DNA of 64,000 bases. It comes from Natrinema sp046097095. GTDB lineage: Archaea; Halobacteriota; Halobacteria; Halobacteriales; Natrialbaceae. Position numbers and translations under genes: made by a program. How positions within the stretch are numbered: the first letter of the stretch is position 1; each line of letters begins with the position of its first letter. The stretch covers positions 2,046,001-2,110,000 of the forward strand of contig NZ_CP175698.1 in NCBI RefSeq assembly GCF_046097095.1, given 5' to 3'. Shown here piece by piece: positions 1 through 9,125 of this stretch. The notes beneath the pieces are model-generated. The model was not told the origin of the DNA. It ran no database searches and was given only the letters and a program-made list of their open reading frames with translations.

Positions 1-306
1 CTCCTCGTGGATCTCGCGGGCCTTCCGGCTGGCCCACATCACCTCCGAGAGGCTCTGACGGAGCCGGTCGACGTCGACGATCGCGTCCGCCAACTCGTAG
101 TAGAAGGGGTGAGCGTCGTACTCGAAGTCCGGCCACGCCGTCACCACGTTCTCTAAGTTGTCGGAGATGATGTTGGCTGCCGTCTGGAGCATCGACTGCT
201 GGGCCTCGAGGCCGCCCTTGGCCTTGCCGGCCCGCGCCGCCCGCGAAAACGCCTTGTCGATCAGCTCTTCCGACGTGGGCGTCGTCGGAAGGTCTTCGAA
301 AATCAT
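1..306 (-). CDS. NOG1-type GTPase, N-terminal part (gene runs off the left edge)
   Basis: An open frame of 102 codons runs from an ATG at 304-306 to the window edge. The product begins MIFEDLPTTPTSEELIDKAF and continues with an amphipathic helical region containing GLEAQQSMLQTAANIISDNL. This is the usual start of haloarchaeal NOG1-family GTP-binding proteins, where an N-terminal helical domain precedes an OBG-like G domain; the G motifs would lie outside the window. Known NOG1 proteins act in large ribosomal subunit assembly. The gene is divergent from the DUF5518 gene, with about 80 bases between the two starts. The family call rests on the N-terminus only. Confidence 0.75.
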   Translation of the reverse strand, partial: MIFEDLPTTPTSEELIDKAFSRAARAGKAKGGLEAQQSMLQTAANIISDNLENVVTAWPDFEYDAHPFYYELADAIVDVDRLRQSLSEVMWASRKAREIHEE

Positions 307-388
307 GTCCACGGATAGAACGCGTGACCATAAAAGCGCGTCCGTTGGCCGCCGCGAGCTTATGTCCGCCGCCGTCCTACGGTCTCGT

Positions 389-760
389 ATGACAGACTGG
401 CGCGCCGTCTTCGTCGGGTTCGTCGTCGCGACCGTCCTCGGGATCGTCGGGCTGGTCCTCCCGGGTATCGGCCAGCTCGCGGCCGGACTGCTCGGCGGTT
501 TCGTCGCGGGCTACATGGCCGGCGGCGGGCTCGGCAGCGGCTTCTGGCACGGCCTGCTCGCCGGTTCGCTCGGCGGAATTATCGGCGGCCTCCTCATCGG
601 TGTCGCCGTCGGCGTCGCCGGCCTCGCGCTCGGCCCGCTCGGCGGTGCCATCACGGGCGCGGCCGGTATCGGCATCTTCCTGCTCGCCGTCGTGATTTCG
701 ATCGTAATGGCCATAGAAAGCGCGGTCGCCGGCGCGGTCGGTGCCGCGGTCAGTGAGTGA
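389..760 (+). CDS. DUF5518-like small membrane protein
   Basis: This 123-residue protein is almost wholly hydrophobic and glycine rich. It has about four membrane segments: residues 4-26, 28-48, 52-80 and 95-115. The ATG at 389 (MTDWRAVFVGF) is preferred because an upstream in-frame extension would overlap the divergent GTPase gene and is not membrane-like. The glycine-zipper layout, with repeats such as GGFVAGYMAGG, matches the haloarchaeal DUF5518 family of unknown function. It probably sits in the cytoplasmic membrane. There is no operon partner downstream on the same strand except a doubtful small reading frame. Confidence 0.7.
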   Translation: MTDWRAVFVGFVVATVLGIVGLVLPGIGQLAAGLLGGFVAGYMAGGGLGSGFWHGLLAGSLGGIIGGLLIGVAVGVAGLALGPLGGAITGAAGIGIFLLAVVISIVMAIESAVAGAVGAAVSE

Positions 761-807
761 CTCCTGTCCGAACCATTACAACGGCCGGCTCTGATCCTCC
801 ATCCGTC

Positions 808-993
808 GTGTCGCCTTCCGTCTTCGATCCGCGACTCGAGTCCGTCACGTCGAGGAACTGGTCGACCGCAATGCGGACCGACAGGTGGATGGCCCACTGT
901 CTCGAGCAACGCGAGGACAACGGGCTGGTCCGTCCCGACTCCCGATACGTCGGGGCGACGGACCGCGAGTGGACGCCCGTCGCAAAGCGCTGA
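808..993 (+). CDS. possible small hypothetical protein (about 61 aa)
   Basis: The frame from a GTG at 808 to TGA at 993 shows a strong G/C bias at the third codon position, as in real genes of this genome. It encodes a soluble protein with segments such as NWSTAMRTDRWMAHCLEQRE. No family is recognised. An upstream GTG at 757 is also in frame but would overlap the end of the DUF5518 gene. The gene is convergent with moxR and separated from it by 15 bases. Coding bias is the only support, so the call is tentative. Confidence 0.4.
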   Translation: MSPSVFDPRLESVTSRNWSTAMRTDRWMAHCLEQREDNGLVRPDSRYVGATDREWTPVAKR

Positions 994-1008
994 CCTTGGT
1001 TCGGTCGC

Positions 1009-2094
1009 TCACCGGTTGCGCGACGGCGCGGAGTCGGCTTCGGGCTCGGTTCCGCCGCCGGAGGCATCCTCGAGTTCGGCATCGGCGTCCGTCCCGGGCT
1101 CGGGGTCCGTGTCGGGCTCGTCGCTTTCCGGTGCGACCGCAGGCACGTCCACGGCGTTGACCGCGTGGCGGACGACGGCGCTCGCCTCGACGCCCTCGAC
1201 GGTCGCCTCGGTGGTGCGGACGATCCGGTGGGCCATCGTCGGCCGGGCGAGGCGCTTGACGTCGTCCGGGGTCACGTACGAGCGGCCGTCGATCAGCGCC
1301 GCGGCGCGAGCGGCTTCGAACACGCGCTGGACGCCCCGCGGCGAGACGCCGGTGTCAGCCCGCCGGTCGGCCCGCGTCTTCCGTGCGAGGTCGACGATGT
1401 AGCCGCGGACCTTCTCGTCGACGGTGACGTCTTCCGTCATGTCCTGAAGCGTGCGGACCGTCCGCGCGCTCGCGACCGAGTCGACGCTCGGCGAGAGCGA
1501 CCGTCGGTTCGCCCGCCGCTCGAGCAGTCCGAGCTCGCCGTCGCGGTCAGGGTAGCCCAGCGAGGTCTTGACGCTGAAGCGGTCGCGCTGGGCCTCGGGC
1601 AGGCGGAACGTCCCTTCCTGTTCGATCGGATTCTGGGTCGCAACGACCACGAACGGCTCGGGTAGCTCGTGGGTCGTGCCGTCGACGCTGACCTGCCCTT
1701 CCTCCATGGCCTCGAGCAGCGCGGCCTGTGTCTTCGGCGGCGCGCGGTTGATCTCGTCGGCCAAGACGACGTTCGTGAACACCGGTCCCTCGGCGAACTC
1801 GAACGCGCCGGCTTGCTCGTCGTAGATCATCGATCCGGTCACGTCCGAGGGCAGCAGGTCGGGCGTGAACTGGAGCCGCTTGAACTTGAGGCCCAGCGAC
1901 TCGGCGATCACGCGCGCGGTGACCGTCTTCCCCGTTCCCGGCACGTCCTCGAGCAAGACGTGGCCGCGGGCGAGCACGGCGGAGAGCACGGTGTGGAGAA
2001 CTTCGCGGTCGACGACCGCCGCCTCCTCGATACGTTCGACGACGCGTCGGACGGTGTTTTCGGCGTCGCCGAGCGTCGCGTTCGTCTCGTCCAT
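1009..2094 (-). CDS. MoxR-family AAA+ ATPase
   Basis: This 361-residue protein has a Walker A motif (EDVPGTGKT, about residues 49-57), a Walker B motif (VVLADEINRAP, about 109-119) and the MoxR stretch FVVVATQNPIEQEGTFRLPE with sensor residues. An acidic, disordered tail follows. The start at 2094 (MDETNATLGD) is chosen over an upstream ATG at 2139 because MoxR homology begins there. MoxR ATPases act as chaperones that mature or insert metal or multi-subunit complexes, usually with DUF58 and VWA partners. It is the last gene of the minus-strand operon 8121-1009, 62 bases after the DUF7519-like gene. Confidence 0.9.
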   Translation of the reverse strand: MDETNATLGDAENTVRRVVERIEEAAVVDREVLHTVLSAVLARGHVLLEDVPGTGKTVTARVIAESLGLKFKRLQFTPDLLPSDVTGSMIYDEQAGAFEFAEGPVFTNVVLADEINRAPPKTQAALLEAMEEGQVSVDGTTHELPEPFVVVATQNPIEQEGTFRLPEAQRDRFSVKTSLGYPDRDGELGLLERRANRRSLSPSVDSVASARTVRTLQDMTEDVTVDEKVRGYIVDLARKTRADRRADTGVSPRGVQRVFEAARAAALIDGRSYVTPDDVKRLARPTMAHRIVRTTEATVEGVEASAVVRHAVNAVDVPAVAPESDEPDTDPEPGTDADAELEDASGGGTEPEADSAPSRNR

Positions 2095-2156
2095 ACACGA
2101 CAGTGTCGCTAGCTGACAAAGAAGTCTCCCCTCTCGCATGCGCGGCGTGACCTCAC

Positions 2157-3608
2157 CTAGCCGCGCAGCGGAACCGACAGGAGGAACGCGCCCAGCGCGA
2201 CGACGAGCGCAGCGCCGGCCGCGTCACCGCCCGCGACGGCGGTCGTCCGCAGGGCCTCGAGCCCGGTCGCGACTGCCACGGCGGCGATCCCGATGCCGAC
2301 GGCGATCGCCCCGTGAAATAGCTCGAGCCGACGGGTCTCGGGCAGGTGGCCGAGTTCGGCCGTCACCCCGAGCCCGAACGTCGAGCAGTCCCAGACGAGG
2401 ACCGCGGCGGCGATACAGCCGAACGCGAGCGGTGCGCTCACACCGCCGACGCCGATCGCGGCGATGACGAGCCCGCCCGCGGCGATCGCGGGGCCGGTCG
2501 CCCGCGACGGAAGCAGTCCCAGCGCGATACAGACGACGCCGCCGCCGAACGTGACCGCCGTCGCCAGCGGACCGAGCAGTAGGAGGATCAGCAGTGCGGC
2601 TCCGAGGCGAAGCGGACCGAGGACGAGCCCGACCGTCCCGATCAGGAGCACCGATCCGAGCAGGAACGGCAGTGACAGGCCGAACCCGGCGACGACTGCG
2701 GCGGTGCGACGCGTCGTCTCGGCGTCGGCCTCTTGCGTGAGCCGCCGCAGGACGAGTGCGAACGCACCGCCGCCGGCGCTCAGCGCACCGAGCGCAACGA
2801 TCGGCCAGACGACGATCGGCGACGACAGCGCCTCGAACCCGCCCGCGAGCGCCGGTCGGCGGGTCGATAGCTCCGCCGTTGCACCCCCGAGTACGAGGAC
2901 CGAAACGGCGACGAGCGCGACGACCGCCCCCGACATCGTCACCGTCAGGCACCGTCGCAGGGACGCGACCCGGCGCTCGACCGCCGGGCGTCGGTCTTGG
3001 GGTGCCAGCTCCGAGACCGGGAGCCAGCGCAGCGACAGCCGGCCGACGCCGGCTGTTCCGGCCGTGACAACGAGGAACCCGGCGAGCGATCCAACCGGAC
3101 TCGAGACGGCGGTGATCCCGGTCAACACCGCCGTCGCGAGATAGCCCAATCCGATCAGCACGATCACCGCCACGGCCGAACACAGCATCGAGACGTATCC
3201 GATCACGCTCCCCGTCGCGGCGGGTCGCAGCGTCTCGCCGTCGATATCTGCCCAGGCGGCACCGATGCCGGCGAGCGCCAGCGCACAGCCGCTCACCGCG
3301 AGCCCCGGTCCGGCGACGAACGGGGCTAGGAGAACGACCAGTGCGAACGCCGCGCCGAACGTCAACAGGAACGCGTGGGCGACGAACTGATCGACGAACC
3401 CGTCGCGCTCGAGCAGACCCACGCCCGCGACGGTCAGTCCGACGATCAGGCCGAGTGTCGGCAGCAGCGACGACTCGCCGATCGCGACGCCAACGAGTCC
3501 GACGGCGACGACGGCGGCCAGCGTGGCGATCCAGAGGCTCGTCGCCCGCGGTCTGCCCTCGTCACCGATCGCGGACGGTCGATCGAGCCGGGGGCCGGCC
3601 AACGACAT
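2157..3608 (-). CDS. polytopic membrane protein of the MoxR operon (DUF7519-like)
   Basis: The product has 483 residues and about twelve to fourteen hydrophobic segments rich in Ala, Val, Leu and Gly. No catalytic motif is visible. Its ATG (3606-3608) directly abuts the stop of the DUF58 gene, which indicates translational coupling. The same gene order (DUF4129, DUF7269, DUF58, this protein, moxR) recurs in haloarchaea, where this protein is annotated DUF7519. A role as membrane component of a MoxR-assisted assembly system is inferred from position; the biochemical role is unknown. Confidence 0.65.
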   Translation of the reverse strand: MSLAGPRLDRPSAIGDEGRPRATSLWIATLAAVVAVGLVGVAIGESSLLPTLGLIVGLTVAGVGLLERDGFVDQFVAHAFLLTFGAAFALVVLLAPFVAGPGLAVSGCALALAGIGAAWADIDGETLRPAATGSVIGYVSMLCSAVAVIVLIGLGYLATAVLTGITAVSSPVGSLAGFLVVTAGTAGVGRLSLRWLPVSELAPQDRRPAVERRVASLRRCLTVTMSGAVVALVAVSVLVLGGATAELSTRRPALAGGFEALSSPIVVWPIVALGALSAGGGAFALVLRRLTQEADAETTRRTAAVVAGFGLSLPFLLGSVLLIGTVGLVLGPLRLGAALLILLLLGPLATAVTFGGGVVCIALGLLPSRATGPAIAAGGLVIAAIGVGGVSAPLAFGCIAAAVLVWDCSTFGLGVTAELGHLPETRRLELFHGAIAVGIGIAAVAVATGLEALRTTAVAGGDAAGAALVVALGAFLLSVPLRG

Positions 3609-5069
3609 CTAGTCGCCACCTCCCTGTCGCGTCCGCGAACCGGCCGGGGGCTTCCTGTTGCCCGGCTCACTCCCCGCTCGGGCCCCGTCCGTGTCCGCTC
3701 CGCCGCCGCTCGATCCACCGCCGTTCGAGCCACCGCCGCCAAGCAGCCGCGTATTCGAGAGTTGCGTGTCGGCGGCGAAAGCGCGTTCGATGACCAGCGC
3801 CAGCGGCGTCCCGCGTCGCCAGTCGACCGTGCGAGCGCCGGCGGCCTGACAGCGCGCCAGTCGGGTCCGCCGCCGCGTCTGCTCATACTGGCCGCTGACG
3901 GTATTTTCGGGGACGATATCGGGCGAGCAGACGGCCACCGGGAGCCCCGCACCTCGCCAGGTCTCGACCGCGTCGACGGGAAGGTCGTCGAGCGCGGCGG
4001 TAAACAGCGCGAGCTGTGCGTTCGGCGGGGCGAGTTCGAGCACCTTGCGGACCTGTGCGTTCGTCCGCCGGACGGTCGCCTGCGTCTGGATCCGTTTCGC
4101 GTCGCCCCCTGTCGACGAGTCGCCGTCGGCCGCGTGCCGGAGGTGTTCGAGCCCGCGAATCCGTTGCTCGCGCCCGCTCGCCGGTTCGAGCCAGTGACAG
4201 CCCGCTGGGCCGGGGCCGTCGAGCCCGATCACGGCGACGCCCACGTCGTGGCCCGACTCGAGCAGGTCGGTCAGCGCCCGCGTCGCGGCGTAGGCCTCGA
4301 GGTCGACGCCGGTCGGCCGCCCGCGGCCGGCGACGACGCGATTCGCCGCGCGCGCGTCGACCACTAAGACGACGGTCGCCGACACCTGCCGCTCGTAGTT
4401 GACCGTCGCGAGCGTCCCGCGTTTCGCGTAGTGTCGCCAGTCGATCCGATCGGCGGGGTCGCCGGGGCGGTACTCCCGGGTCGAGTGAAACGAGACGCCT
4501 TCGCCGGGGTCGTCGGTCGTGAGCCCGCCGGTGTGGCCGTTGCCGTCCGATTCGATCGGCGGCGCGTCTGCGTCGAGCCGGCAGACGAGCGACCGATCGC
4601 CCGCCACCGGCAGTGACACCGTCGCGACCGCGCTCGCTCCGAGCCCGCGGAGTCGACACTGCGGCGGATCGAAGTCGTACTCTCCGCGGCGTGCCACCAC
4701 GAGGTACGTCATGCTGTGGCTCTCGCCGGGCTCGAGCGTCGTCCCCGCCCGCGGCGATCCCTCGAGGACGGCCAGTTCGGCTGGAACCCCGTCGGCGAGC
4801 CGAACGTCGGTCAGCGTCCGGTCGGAGTCGTTGGTCACCTCGAGGGTGACGGTGACGGGCTGGCCAGGCGGTGCGGGCGTCGGCGACACCGTTCTGGTCG
4901 CGACGAGGCCGTCCGGCACCGCGACGCGAGACAGCGAGCCGTAGGCAATGAACGCAAGCGGGACGACCGCGCCTACCAGCAGGGCCGGCGTTCTGTTGAG
5001 TAGTCCGACGAGCGCGAGCGCGACCGTCGCCGCGACGGCACCGCGCCAGCGCAACTGTCGGCGGCTCAC
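3609..5069 (-). CDS. DUF58 domain protein
   Basis: This 486-residue protein starts with two membrane segments (about 10-25 and 28-45). A beta-rich extracytoplasmic CARDB-like region follows, then the DUF58 signature REYRPGDPADRIDWRHYAKR at about 199-218. A degenerate VWA-like fold then contains VVLVVDARAANR. The C-terminus is Gly/Ser rich and disordered. DUF58 proteins are the usual partners of MoxR ATPases. Its start overlaps the stop of the upstream DUF7269-like gene by 4 bases (5066-5069), and its stop abuts the next start. Family assignment is firm; the substrate of the system is unknown. Confidence 0.88.
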   Translation of the reverse strand: MSRRQLRWRGAVAATVALALVGLLNRTPALLVGAVVPLAFIAYGSLSRVAVPDGLVATRTVSPTPAPPGQPVTVTLEVTNDSDRTLTDVRLADGVPAELAVLEGSPRAGTTLEPGESHSMTYLVVARRGEYDFDPPQCRLRGLGASAVATVSLPVAGDRSLVCRLDADAPPIESDGNGHTGGLTTDDPGEGVSFHSTREYRPGDPADRIDWRHYAKRGTLATVNYERQVSATVVLVVDARAANRVVAGRGRPTGVDLEAYAATRALTDLLESGHDVGVAVIGLDGPGPAGCHWLEPASGREQRIRGLEHLRHAADGDSSTGGDAKRIQTQATVRRTNAQVRKVLELAPPNAQLALFTAALDDLPVDAVETWRGAGLPVAVCSPDIVPENTVSGQYEQTRRRTRLARCQAAGARTVDWRRGTPLALVIERAFAADTQLSNTRLLGGGGSNGGGSSGGGADTDGARAGSEPGNRKPPAGSRTRQGGGD

Positions 5070-5902
5070 GCGCCGGTCACCCCCGCGTTCTCGCCGTCTC
5101 CGTCCTGCTCGTCTCGCCCGTCGGTTTCCGACTCGAGTTCGTCACCGAACCGTGGCCGGTGTGGCTGTGGCCCGCGGGCGGTCACGCGGGGGTCGACGGC
5201 GCGCTGGAATCGGCCGTCCGCGCCCCGGCGGAGGTCCTCGAGAGGAGGCTGGACGACCGGGACGGTTCGCGGGGCCGTCTGGCCCGGCACCGTCGGCAGC
5301 GCCTCGTCGGCGGCCGCCGCGACCGCGTTCGTGGCCCGCCGTGCGCGCTCTCTGACGATCTGTTCGGGCGAGAGCCACGCACGCACCCGCTCGCGAAACG
5401 ACTGGTTCGGCGGCTCCACTTCGGCAGCGAGTACGCTCGCGGCGACCCGGTCGTCGGTCCAGTTCCCGTCCGCGAGCGCCGCCTCGACGTCCGACCGCGA
5501 CCGGCCGCCTTGCTCGAGTGCGTCGATCAGCGCCGCTCGGAGCGCGGGGCGGACCGCCTCGAGACCATCGTCGACGCTTCCGCTGTCCCGGGCGCGCTCA
5601 CCGGCCGTCTCGATCAATCCGGCGAGTTCGTCGCTCGACAGCGGGGGCTCGCTGTCAGTCCGCTCAGGTGCGGGGTTCGCGAACGGCTCGTCGGCCGCCC
5701 AGGGAACCGCCGGCCCGCCGGCGGCCCCATCGAGCGAGCCGCGGATCGTCCGGAATCCGAGACCCAGCGCGACGAGTACGAGCAGGGCGACGAGCCCGCC
5801 GGCCCCCTCGAAGCCGCCGGACCGGACGAGTCCGAGGTAGCTTCCGAGCGCGACGAAGAGCAGGCCGACCAGAGCGACGACCGTCTCGCGCCGCCGGTTC
5901 AT
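5066..5902 (-). CDS. DUF7269-like membrane protein of the MoxR operon
   Basis: The 278-residue product begins MNRRRETVVALVGLLFVALG and has two N-terminal membrane helices (about 8-28 and 36-55). A long soluble, acidic, helical region with SDELAGLIETAGERARDS follows. The start at 5902 overlaps the stop of the DUF4129 gene by four bases. The much longer upstream open frame is an arginine-rich shadow of that gene. The arrangement matches haloarchaeal DUF7269 proteins found between DUF4129 and DUF58 genes. No enzymatic motif is visible, and an adaptor role at the membrane is only inferred. Confidence 0.65.
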   Translation of the reverse strand: MNRRRETVVALVGLLFVALGSYLGLVRSGGFEGAGGLVALLVLVALGLGFRTIRGSLDGAAGGPAVPWAADEPFANPAPERTDSEPPLSSDELAGLIETAGERARDSGSVDDGLEAVRPALRAALIDALEQGGRSRSDVEAALADGNWTDDRVAASVLAAEVEPPNQSFRERVRAWLSPEQIVRERARRATNAVAAAADEALPTVPGQTAPRTVPVVQPPLEDLRRGADGRFQRAVDPRVTARGPQPHRPRFGDELESETDGRDEQDGDGENAGVTGA

Positions 5903-8121
5903 GCGTCCCCCTCCTCGTCCGCCACGGACGCCGATTCGGGTTCCGACGACTCCGCCGTCGGTTCCCGCTCGCGCTCCGCTTCGATCTCGTCGTAGGCCGC
6001 GGCCGCCCGATCGCGACGCTCGCTCGAGCGCGACCGGCCGCCGTACTCGACCTCGCGAAACAGCGTCGTCAGCTCGCGCACCGGCTCTCGGGGATATCCC
6101 TTCGAGAGGGCGCGTCGCTCGATCTCGCCGGGCGTGCGCGTTCGCCAGCGCCCCGGCGCGACCCGGCGTGCGAACGCGCGCCACAGTTCGCGGAACGAGC
6201 GTCGTCGCTCCCGCGCTCTCGTCGGCGCTGTCGACTGCCGCGCCGTTGATCCGTCGTCGTCGGGGTCTCCGGCCGCATCCGTCGGCCTCGTCTCGTCCGA
6301 GCGGCGTCGGAGCATCCCGGCCGCGGCGAGGCCGCCCGCGACGAGGGCGGCCCCGCGGAAGCCGTCGACCGCGTATCCGCCACCGAGCAGGACGATGGCC
6401 CCGAGCCCGATCGCTCCTCCCCTGAGCGGCAGCGTCCGTACAGCGACGAACGCGTGTCGGAGCCGCGATCGAACGCCCGCCGGAACCGTCCGCAGCCAGC
6501 CCGCGAACCGCGTCCAGAGTCCACTCGCCGATCGCGGAAGCGATTCCGTCCACGCGCGAACGGCAGCCGCGAGCGCCCGCGTCCGCTCGAGCAGCGCCTC
6601 GAGGCGGTCGACGACCCGCATCGTGCGGTCGACGATCCACGTCGCGAACCGGTCCAGCGCCTCGCGGACTGCGGGGCGCTCGCGGTCGCGGAGGCGCTCG
6701 CCGTCGGACCGTCCGAGCGCGATTCCGAGCCCGAACAGAGCGACGATAGCGAACGCCGCGAGCCCGGCCCGCGGTCCGTAGAACGCCTCGACGACGAGCA
6801 CCGCCAGAAGCGCCGCCGTGGCTCCGAGGACGGCGACCGGCCCGCGGCGGCCGTGCGTGCGGTAGGCGACCGCCGCCAGCCCGATGACGACGAGCCCCGT
6901 CACAGCTGCGGGGCCGCCATAGACCCCGAGGAGGGTCACGCTCGCGGTCTGATTCGCGGTCCGATCGCCCGTGCTGACCGTCACCGTCGTCGTCGGGTCG
7001 AGCGGCAACGCGAGGGGAAATCGCCCGTCGGAATCCGTCGTTCCAGCGCGTGCGCCGCCGACGGTGACGGTGGCGTTCGCGATCGACTCGCCGTCGATCA
7101 CGGCCTCGACGGCACCGGGACTACCGGGGATCGGCGCGAGCCCGGCGGGCCGGAGTCGCGCCTCGAGCAAGAGCACGTCGACCGTCTTCGTCCCCGAGAA
7201 GTCGCCGCGAGCCACCTCGAGAGTGATCGTCTTGGACCCGTCGTCGGGAACGGTTACCGTCGCCGTCCCGTCGCCGTCCGTCCGACCGACCGTCGCGCCG
7301 TCGACGGAGACGGCCGCCTCGCGCATCGGCACTCCCTCGACGGCCGCCTCGACGGTGATCGACTCGCCGGGGTAGGGTTCGCCGCGGACCTCGAGTTCGA
7401 CGTCGCCGGTGACCGCGTACGATCCGGTCGCGTTTCCGGTCTCGGCCCCGCCGTCGGCAGCCGTCTGGGCCACCGTCATGCCGTCTGCGGCCCGTGTCGC
7501 CGCGAGCGTCGCCGTCGAGACACTCGCCGCTGCCGTCTCGATCGCCCGCTCGCTTACACCGGCGTCGGCGGTGCTCGCTCCGCTGGTCGTGCTCGCTCCG
7601 GCCCGACATGTCACGTCGCTCTCCGCGCCGACGCGGATGGTGAGCTCCTCGACGTACGGGACGTCGCCGGTCACCCGGCCGTACTCGTCGGTCCGCCCGA
7701 CGCGTCGGTCGTCGAACCACACCGGTGCGTCGGCGAGCGGTTCGGCCTCGTAACGGACCGTCGCCGTCACCTGCCTACCGGGCACCGGCGTTCGGTTCAG
7801 AGTGATGACACACGCCGGTTCCGTCTCGGTGTCGGTCGTATCCCCGCCACCGTCGTCCCCGTCGATGTTGAGCAACTCGAGCAACCGCCGCCAGTCGAAC
7901 TCTCCGTTTGGTCCGTCGCCACCCCCTGAACCGCCGGACGGATCGGGCTCGAGAGTCGGCCCCGAGCCGCCGCCGTCGCCCCCGGAATCCGAGCCGGGCG
8001 ATACCGCGGCTCCGGGCGCGAATGCGGCCGCCAACACGAGCGCGACGGCCGCGAGCGCGACGAACGAGAGCTGTCGATAATCGGCCGCGCTGGCGTCGTC
8101 TGAAGTGGCGTCGTCGGACAC
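5899..8121 (-). CDS. DUF4129 domain membrane protein, first gene of the MoxR operon
   Basis: This 740-residue protein has an N-terminal membrane helix (about 20-38) and a Gly/Ser/Asp linker. Two or more Ig-like beta repeats (PYPGESITVEAAVEG, GRTDGDGTATVTV) follow, then further membrane helices. The C-terminal DUF4129-type region contains TPGEIERRALSKGYP and ends in an acidic tail. DUF4129 often accompanies transglutaminase-like or DUF58 proteins in MoxR clusters. The start at 8121 is the first ATG after the 143-base gap below hisE, so the operon promoter probably lies in 8122-8264. The substrate is unknown. Confidence 0.75.
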   Translation of the reverse strand: MSDDATSDDASAADYRQLSFVALAAVALVLAAAFAPGAAVSPGSDSGGDGGGSGPTLEPDPSGGSGGGDGPNGEFDWRRLLELLNIDGDDGGGDTTDTETEPACVITLNRTPVPGRQVTATVRYEAEPLADAPVWFDDRRVGRTDEYGRVTGDVPYVEELTIRVGAESDVTCRAGASTTSGASTADAGVSERAIETAAASVSTATLAATRAADGMTVAQTAADGGAETGNATGSYAVTGDVELEVRGEPYPGESITVEAAVEGVPMREAAVSVDGATVGRTDGDGTATVTVPDDGSKTITLEVARGDFSGTKTVDVLLLEARLRPAGLAPIPGSPGAVEAVIDGESIANATVTVGGARAGTTDSDGRFPLALPLDPTTTVTVSTGDRTANQTASVTLLGVYGGPAAVTGLVVIGLAAVAYRTHGRRGPVAVLGATAALLAVLVVEAFYGPRAGLAAFAIVALFGLGIALGRSDGERLRDRERPAVREALDRFATWIVDRTMRVVDRLEALLERTRALAAAVRAWTESLPRSASGLWTRFAGWLRTVPAGVRSRLRHAFVAVRTLPLRGGAIGLGAIVLLGGGYAVDGFRGAALVAGGLAAAGMLRRRSDETRPTDAAGDPDDDGSTARQSTAPTRARERRRSFRELWRAFARRVAPGRWRTRTPGEIERRALSKGYPREPVRELTTLFREVEYGGRSRSSERRDRAAAAYDEIEAEREREPTAESSEPESASVADEEGDA

Positions 8122-8264
8122 ATCCGTTCACTTCCGTTTCGGTCGGCGCACCGACCTGTTGGTACTCGAATGAATGTGGGTGCTTCCCCGCAATGAAGGT
8201 ACACGTTCTCCACCGAGTGCGGGTCCGTGTCCGACGCCATCGAACCGTCGCGCGTTTCGTCCGC

Positions 8265-8549
8265 TCAGCGCCGCGCTTCGAGTTCGGCCTCGAGTTCCGC
8301 GAGCTCTACGTCTTTCAGCGAGAGCAAGACGAGCAGGTGATAGACGATATCGGCGCTCTCGTGGGCGATCTCCTCGCCGTCGTCGTCTTTCGCGGCAAGT
8401 ACGAGTTCGGTCGTCTCCTCGCCGAGTTTCTCGAGCACCGCGTTCTCGCCTTTCTCGTGGGTAAACAGCGAGGCGGTGTAGGAGTCCTCGGGCAGCGTTT
8501 CCTTTCGGTCTTCGATGACGGCAAACAGGTCCTCGAGTACGTCGTCCAT
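8265..8549 (-). CDS. hisE: phosphoribosyl-ATP pyrophosphatase
   Basis: The 94-residue protein has the all-alpha NTP pyrophosphatase (MazG-like) pattern. Metal-binding acidic motifs are seen in EKLGEETTELVLAAK and HESADIVYHLLVLL. HisE hydrolyses phosphoribosyl-ATP to phosphoribosyl-AMP and pyrophosphate, the second step of histidine synthesis. Here it is a stand-alone single-domain protein of normal length. Its ATG directly follows the stop of the DUF151 gene, so the two are probably translated from one message. Recognition is by full-length pattern. Confidence 0.93.
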   Translation of the reverse strand: MDDVLEDLFAVIEDRKETLPEDSYTASLFTHEKGENAVLEKLGEETTELVLAAKDDDGEEIAHESADIVYHLLVLLSLKDVELAELEAELEARR

Positions 8550-9017
8550 CTATAAGTCACCGGATACGTTGCGGATGTCTTCGAGTTCGTCGAACTTCTC
8601 GCTGTCGTCTCGGCTGTCCTCGAAGACGTCTTCGGTGATCTCGATCGGCGCGTTCGTCCGAGCGGCCAACGCGAGCGAATCGCTCGGTCGCGCGTCGATG
8701 ACCGTCTCGCCACGGGGCGTCTCGAGGTGGATGTCCGCGATGTAGGTCCCACCCTGACCGCCGTCGCGCTCCTCGATTTCGTTGACGACGACGCGGTCGA
8801 TCCGACTCCCGAGTTCCTCCGTCACGTCGAGCAGAAGGTCGTGAGTCAGCGGCCGCCCGATATCTTCGGCCTCGAGCCCTCGTGCGATGCTGGTCGCCTC
8901 GTTGAATCCGATGAAGATCGGCACGACGTCGTCCTCTCCCTCGACAGCGAGGACGACCACGGGAACCGGGCCCTGGGGCGTCCCTGCGACGCGAACCGCG
9001 TCGATGGATGCCTGCAT
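8550..9017 (-). CDS. DUF151 bifunctional nuclease-family protein
   Basis: This 155-residue protein contains the typical DUF151 stretch VVPIFIGFNEATSIARGLE and, further on, ETVIDARPSDSLALAARTNA, where the conserved DARPSD segment lies. A plant and bacterial branch of the family is reported to have DNase and RNase activity; archaeal function is not established. The gene is immediately upstream of hisE with no intergenic bases. The start at 9017 (MQASIDAVRVAGTP) is the standard family start. An acidic C-terminal tail is typical of haloarchaea. Confidence 0.88.
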   Translation of the reverse strand: MQASIDAVRVAGTPQGPVPVVVLAVEGEDDVVPIFIGFNEATSIARGLEAEDIGRPLTHDLLLDVTEELGSRIDRVVVNEIEERDGGQGGTYIADIHLETPRGETVIDARPSDSLALAARTNAPIEITEDVFEDSRDDSEKFDELEDIRNVSGDL

Positions 9018-9125
9018 ACCCCTACCGTTGGGGAGGAAGGGGAAAACATGTCCGGTCGCGAATGCATGCAGCGACGACCGCGACTGGGCCGTCGCCGAGG
9101 GCCGACGACCGACGGCCGAGTCGGC

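Noticed and set aside
158..388. N-terminal extension of the DUF5518 gene
   Set aside because: It overlaps the divergent GTPase gene on the other strand and has no membrane or family character. The ATG at 389 fits better.
5903..6640. Arginine-rich extension of the DUF7269-like frame
   Set aside because: It is the shadow of the DUF4129 gene in another frame; the real start at 5902 gives a 4-base overlap.
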